Shown piece after piece: positions 61,926 to 64,000 of a stretch of 64,000 nucleotides of DNA. The stretch is taken from the NCBI GenBank assembly GCA_900498135.1, contig LR026961.1, positions 2,154,693 to 2,218,692 on the forward strand. Reading direction: 5' to 3'. This stretch comes from an uncultured Desulfatiglans sp. Lineage in GTDB: Bacteria; Desulfobacterota; DSM-4660; Desulfatiglandales; Desulfatiglandaceae. A program made the translations under genes and the position numbers. The notes beneath the pieces are model-generated. The model was not told the origin of the DNA, made no database searches, and saw only the letters and a list, made by a program, of their open reading frames with translations. Each line of letters begins with the position of its first letter. Within the stretch, counting starts at the first letter, position 1.

Positions 61926-62800
61926 AGTATTTCCTTTATTGGGGCTGCAGTCTGGAATCCAGCGGAGCGAACTTTCTGGTCTCTTTGAAGTCGGTTGCCA
62001 AGGCACTGGGGATAGACTTCGTCGAGATCGAGGATTGGAATTGCTGCGGAGCTAGCATCTCCTATGTTGGAGCCGGCGACCTTTCCATCAAGGTTTTGAA
62101 CGCGCGAAATCTTGCGCTAGCTGAAAAACAGGGCGGATACGATATCGTTGCACCCTGCAGTTCCTGTTATATCCAGATGATCAAGGTGAATCACGAGATA
62201 CAGGAAAGTGAAAGCCTCGCTGCCCAAGTGAACGAGATCCTCGCCGAAGCCGGGCTGCATTACAGCGGAAAGGTGCGGGTACGGCACATCCTCGATGTGT
62301 TGTATCACGACATCGGCACAGACAGGATCAAGGAGAGGGCGGTCAAGCCGCTGAACGGTCTGAAGGTGGCCGGGTATGTCGGCTGCCAGTCGGTTCGGCC
62401 TTACGGGGAGTATGACAGTGTCGAGAGACCCGTTATTCAAGACCGCATCCTGAATGCCATTGGTGCGGAGGCGGTTCCCTTTCCGAAAAAGATGCGGTGC
62501 TGCGGCTCCGGCATCTTCCTGACAGAGATGGATCACTGTATGCATCTGGTCAAAGATATCCTGGATGATGCCCTCGTCCATGGTGCGAAGCTCGTTTCGA
62601 CGGTTTGTCCCATGTGTGCGATGAATCTTGAGAACTACCAATCGCGGATCAACAAGGCGTTGGGGACACGTTTCGATGTTCCCATCGTTTATCTGACCCA
62701 ATTGATGGCTGCGGCCTTCGGGATGGATCTGAAGAAGGACGCTGCGCTGGACTACAACATCATCCCGCCTGAGACGTTGATCCAAGCCGCTCTAGGATGA
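61922..62800 (+). CDS. hdrB: HdrB-like heterodisulfide-reductase subunit
   Basis: The 292-residue protein has two CCG domains: NCCGASISYVGAGD … APCSSCYIQMIKV and KMRCCGSGIFLTEMD … STVCPMCAMNLENYQ. In HdrB these bind two noncubane [4Fe-4S] clusters that cleave disulfides. It is overlapped with hdrC, so the pair forms a soluble HdrCB unit. With QmoAB it resembles the qmoAB-hdrCB arrangement of Gram-positive sulfate reducers. A terminator follows. Confidence 0.93.
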   Translation: MKYFLYWGCSLESSGANFLVSLKSVAKALGIDFVEIEDWNCCGASISYVGAGDLSIKVLNARNLALAEKQGGYDIVAPCSSCYIQMIKVNHEIQESESLAAQVNEILAEAGLHYSGKVRVRHILDVLYHDIGTDRIKERAVKPLNGLKVAGYVGCQSVRPYGEYDSVERPVIQDRILNAIGAEAVPFPKKMRCCGSGIFLTEMDHCMHLVKDILDDALVHGAKLVSTVCPMCAMNLENYQSRINKALGTRFDVPIVYLTQLMAAAFGMDLKKDAALDYNIIPPETLIQAALG

Positions 62801-62822
62801 TGTGACATTTTGGAACGTTCTT

Positions 62823-62872
62823 GAGAACCAAATCCGACGGGGCTCTACCGCTTGGGTTTGGTTCTCTTTTTT
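62823..62872 (+). terminator. Terminator of the qmo-hdr operon
   Basis: A perfect 13-bp stem (GAGAACCAAATCC/GGGTTTGGTTCTC) with loop and six T residues, 22 bases after the hdrB stop. Confidence 0.92.
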
Positions 62873-62915
62873 CCTCCGTTACGAGGAGGCTCGATGACGG
62901 GGAGATAGGGAGGCG

Positions 62916-63188
62916 ATGGTGACGGAAGATAAAGAAAGATGTCCGCATTGCGGTGAGGCGTTGCTCAAATGGAGGCCCCCGGAGAATTCGACCTGGGATA
63001 CGGAATTTCAGTGGGTATGTTTCAATGACGAATGTCCCTATTACACAAGGGGCTGGGATCACATGCTCAAAACACAGAACATCAAGGCATCCTACCGGTA
63101 CAGGAAGGATCCTCATACAGGGGCGAGCGGACCGCTTCCGTGCTGGTCCCAGGAGGCCCACAAGGACCACATTATCTCCGATGACTGA
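62916..63188 (+). CDS. Small zinc-ribbon (Ogr/Delta-like) protein
   Basis: The 90-residue protein has CPHCGEALLKWRPP near the N-terminus and CFNDECPYYTRGW, a Cys4 zinc ribbon like that of Ogr/Delta-type or RNA-polymerase-binding fingers. The basic C-terminal half has no second finger. ATG 62916 starts the frame. It lies just after the qmo-hdr terminator. Its position next to sulfate-reduction genes suggests it is a lineage-specific conserved neighbour. Confidence 0.75.
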   Translation: MVTEDKERCPHCGEALLKWRPPENSTWDTEFQWVCFNDECPYYTRGWDHMLKTQNIKASYRYRKDPHTGASGPLPCWSQEAHKDHIISDD

Positions 63189-63437
63189 CAAGATGCCCCC
63201 CTGGTCGAGTGTAGCTTTGCTACGGAAAGGGGGGTGAAGTGCGCCGACTCCTCCTGTCTGCAGAGCAAAGGACGTAGAGGCATAGGGCTCTTTTCCTGTA
63301 AAGAGGGGGATCTCCAGACTTCATTTTTACTTGTGGATAGTGGGTGATCTGCTTTGCGAGGGCGCAGGAGCAGACCGAAAGATGAATGGTATGATGGGTC
63401 CAAGGACTCGGCTGTAGGGGCCGACGGAAAGGTGTAC
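63189..63437. other. Spacer before the SEC-C gene
   Basis: No gene seen. In-frame coding-like text upstream of ATG 63438 ([13 protein letters not shown]) makes a longer SEC-C start (TTG near 63354) possible, but no ribosome-binding site supports it. Confidence 0.3.
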
Positions 63438-64000
63438 ATGAGAAAGATCGGGAGAAATGACCCTTGCCCTTGCGGCAGCGGCAAAAAGTTCAAGAAATGC
63501 CACCTCGGGCGGGAGGACGAGCTCTTCCAAAAGGAGGACGGTGCGTTTGCGGCGGATTTGAGCGCCCGTATCACGGCTCTGCCCGAGGTGGATTATGGCG
63601 ACGCCCATGAAATGGTCCGTGCTTTGGACCTGCAAACGTTGAGCAGGGGAGAATTCGGGATTCGGTTCGTGGATCTGAAGGCCTATCAGGAACTCGAAGT
63701 AAACGGAGAGACAGGGAGCGAGTCCAGACAGGATGCAACCGGTGGGGTTCTGATCAATCTCTTGAAGACGCGTCCGAGCGACCCGGCGCATATGTATATT
63801 GCGATTTCCCCCGATATCGGAAAGAGCGCCCTGGCGCATCAGATCGCCCATGTCTTGGACTATGCGGTGGGCTCGGGTTTGATTCCTGGATCGATGAGGG
63901 CGCTCAGTTACGAATTGGGGATTCCTATCGACCAGCTCGAACATCCCCAGGAATTCGGTTACTGGCTGCGTTATGTCCGTGAAAAACTCGGGATCGAACT
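63438..64000 (+). CDS. SEC-C motif protein, 5' part
   Basis: The frame runs off the window end. From ATG 63438 (AAGG 8 bases upstream) it begins [24 protein letters not shown], the SEC-C zinc-binding motif seen at the C-terminus of SecA and at the start of several unrelated proteins. The 165 residues that follow ([16 protein letters not shown] … [24 protein letters not shown]) contain no domain that I recognise. It is co-oriented with the zinc-ribbon gene, 249 bases apart. Confidence 0.75.
   Translation, partial: MRKIGRNDPCPCGSGKKFKKCHLGREDELFQKEDGAFAADLSARITALPEVDYGDAHEMVRALDLQTLSRGEFGIRFVDLKAYQELEVNGETGSESRQDATGGVLINLLKTRPSDPAHMYIAISPDIGKSALAHQIAHVLDYAVGSGLIPGSMRALSYELGIPIDQLEHPQEFGYWLRYVREKLGIE

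Overview
The window reads as part of a sulfate-reducing Desulfobacterota (deltaproteobacterial) chromosome of roughly 58-60% GC. It carries the cytoplasmic sulfate-reduction enzymes: ATP sulfurylase (sat, 41.7 kb), APS reductase (aprBA, 54.8-57.1 kb) and the Qmo electron-transfer flavoproteins (qmoAB, 57.5-60.9 kb). The Qmo genes are followed by soluble HdrC- and HdrB-like genes rather than the membrane subunit QmoC. Other genes fit an anaerobe: an RnfB/GltD-type iron-sulfur flavoprotein, an oxygen-sensitive 4-hydroxybutyryl-CoA dehydratase, and an FAD operon with DUF1667. The organism cannot be named from this sequence alone.

Layout. 0-4.5 kb: the 3' end of tRNA-Pro and its terminator, a decayed IS66 transposase, a response regulator with a broken paralogue, and an ISNCY-type transposase with one in-frame stop. 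4.7-6.5 kb: DUF72 and a PHP protein that looks like the cut-off C-terminus of a family X DNA polymerase. 7-10.5 kb: an exported protein with about 18 acidic metal-binding-type loops in an operon with exbB-exbD-tonB. 11-13.5 kb: remnants of a DUF4198-type metal-uptake locus and an orphan ZnuA-like binding protein. 13.6-17.3 kb: glgX and 6-phosphofructokinase. 17.6-22.9 kb: an unusual outer-envelope locus with a TonB-dependent receptor, an exported protein made of two tetrapyrrole-methylase domains, and a DUF4198 protein. 23.7-26.7 kb: a metallo-beta-lactamase/GNAT fusion behind a putative attenuator. 26.7-34.8 kb: an FAD oxidoreductase operon, abfD with a GntR regulator, and divergent sucCD. 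35.6-39 kb: the RnfB-GltD fusion and two cyclic-nucleotide-binding-domain proteins. 39-41.2 kb: an AT-rich frameshifted amidase gene and a chimeric pseudogene of the cNMP pair. 41.6-53.6 kb: sat, queC, an acyl-CoA synthetase, DUF169, a radical SAM protein, a lipoprotein, rimO, a polyprenyl synthase, a MoeA-like protein and an RNase Z-like protein. 54-64 kb: the apr-qmo-hdr region, a small zinc-ribbon protein and the start of a SEC-C protein.

Three things stand out. First, a dispersed repeat with ends GTTTCCATCCGGAAATG occurs at about a dozen loci. Five copies are exactly 176 bp and can fold into a long hairpin around a palindromic tip; other copies are half elements broken near that tip. Second, the tetrapyrrole-methylase domains at 18.8-20.5 kb carry an export signal and a cysteine pair conserved between the two domains, and they sit beside a TonB receptor. 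That suggests a periplasmic tetrapyrrole or metal-chelate handling system that I do not recognise. Third, the qmoAB block is bounded on both sides by partial, slightly divergent copies of its own ends joined through inverted repeats. This is either a real recombination scar or a strain-chimeric assembly.

How the genes work together: Sat activates sulfate to APS, AprBA reduces APS to sulfite, and QmoAB with HdrCB probably pass electrons to AprBA. The ExbB-ExbD-TonB motor at 8.8-10.5 kb could energise the TonB receptor at 20.6-22.9 kb.
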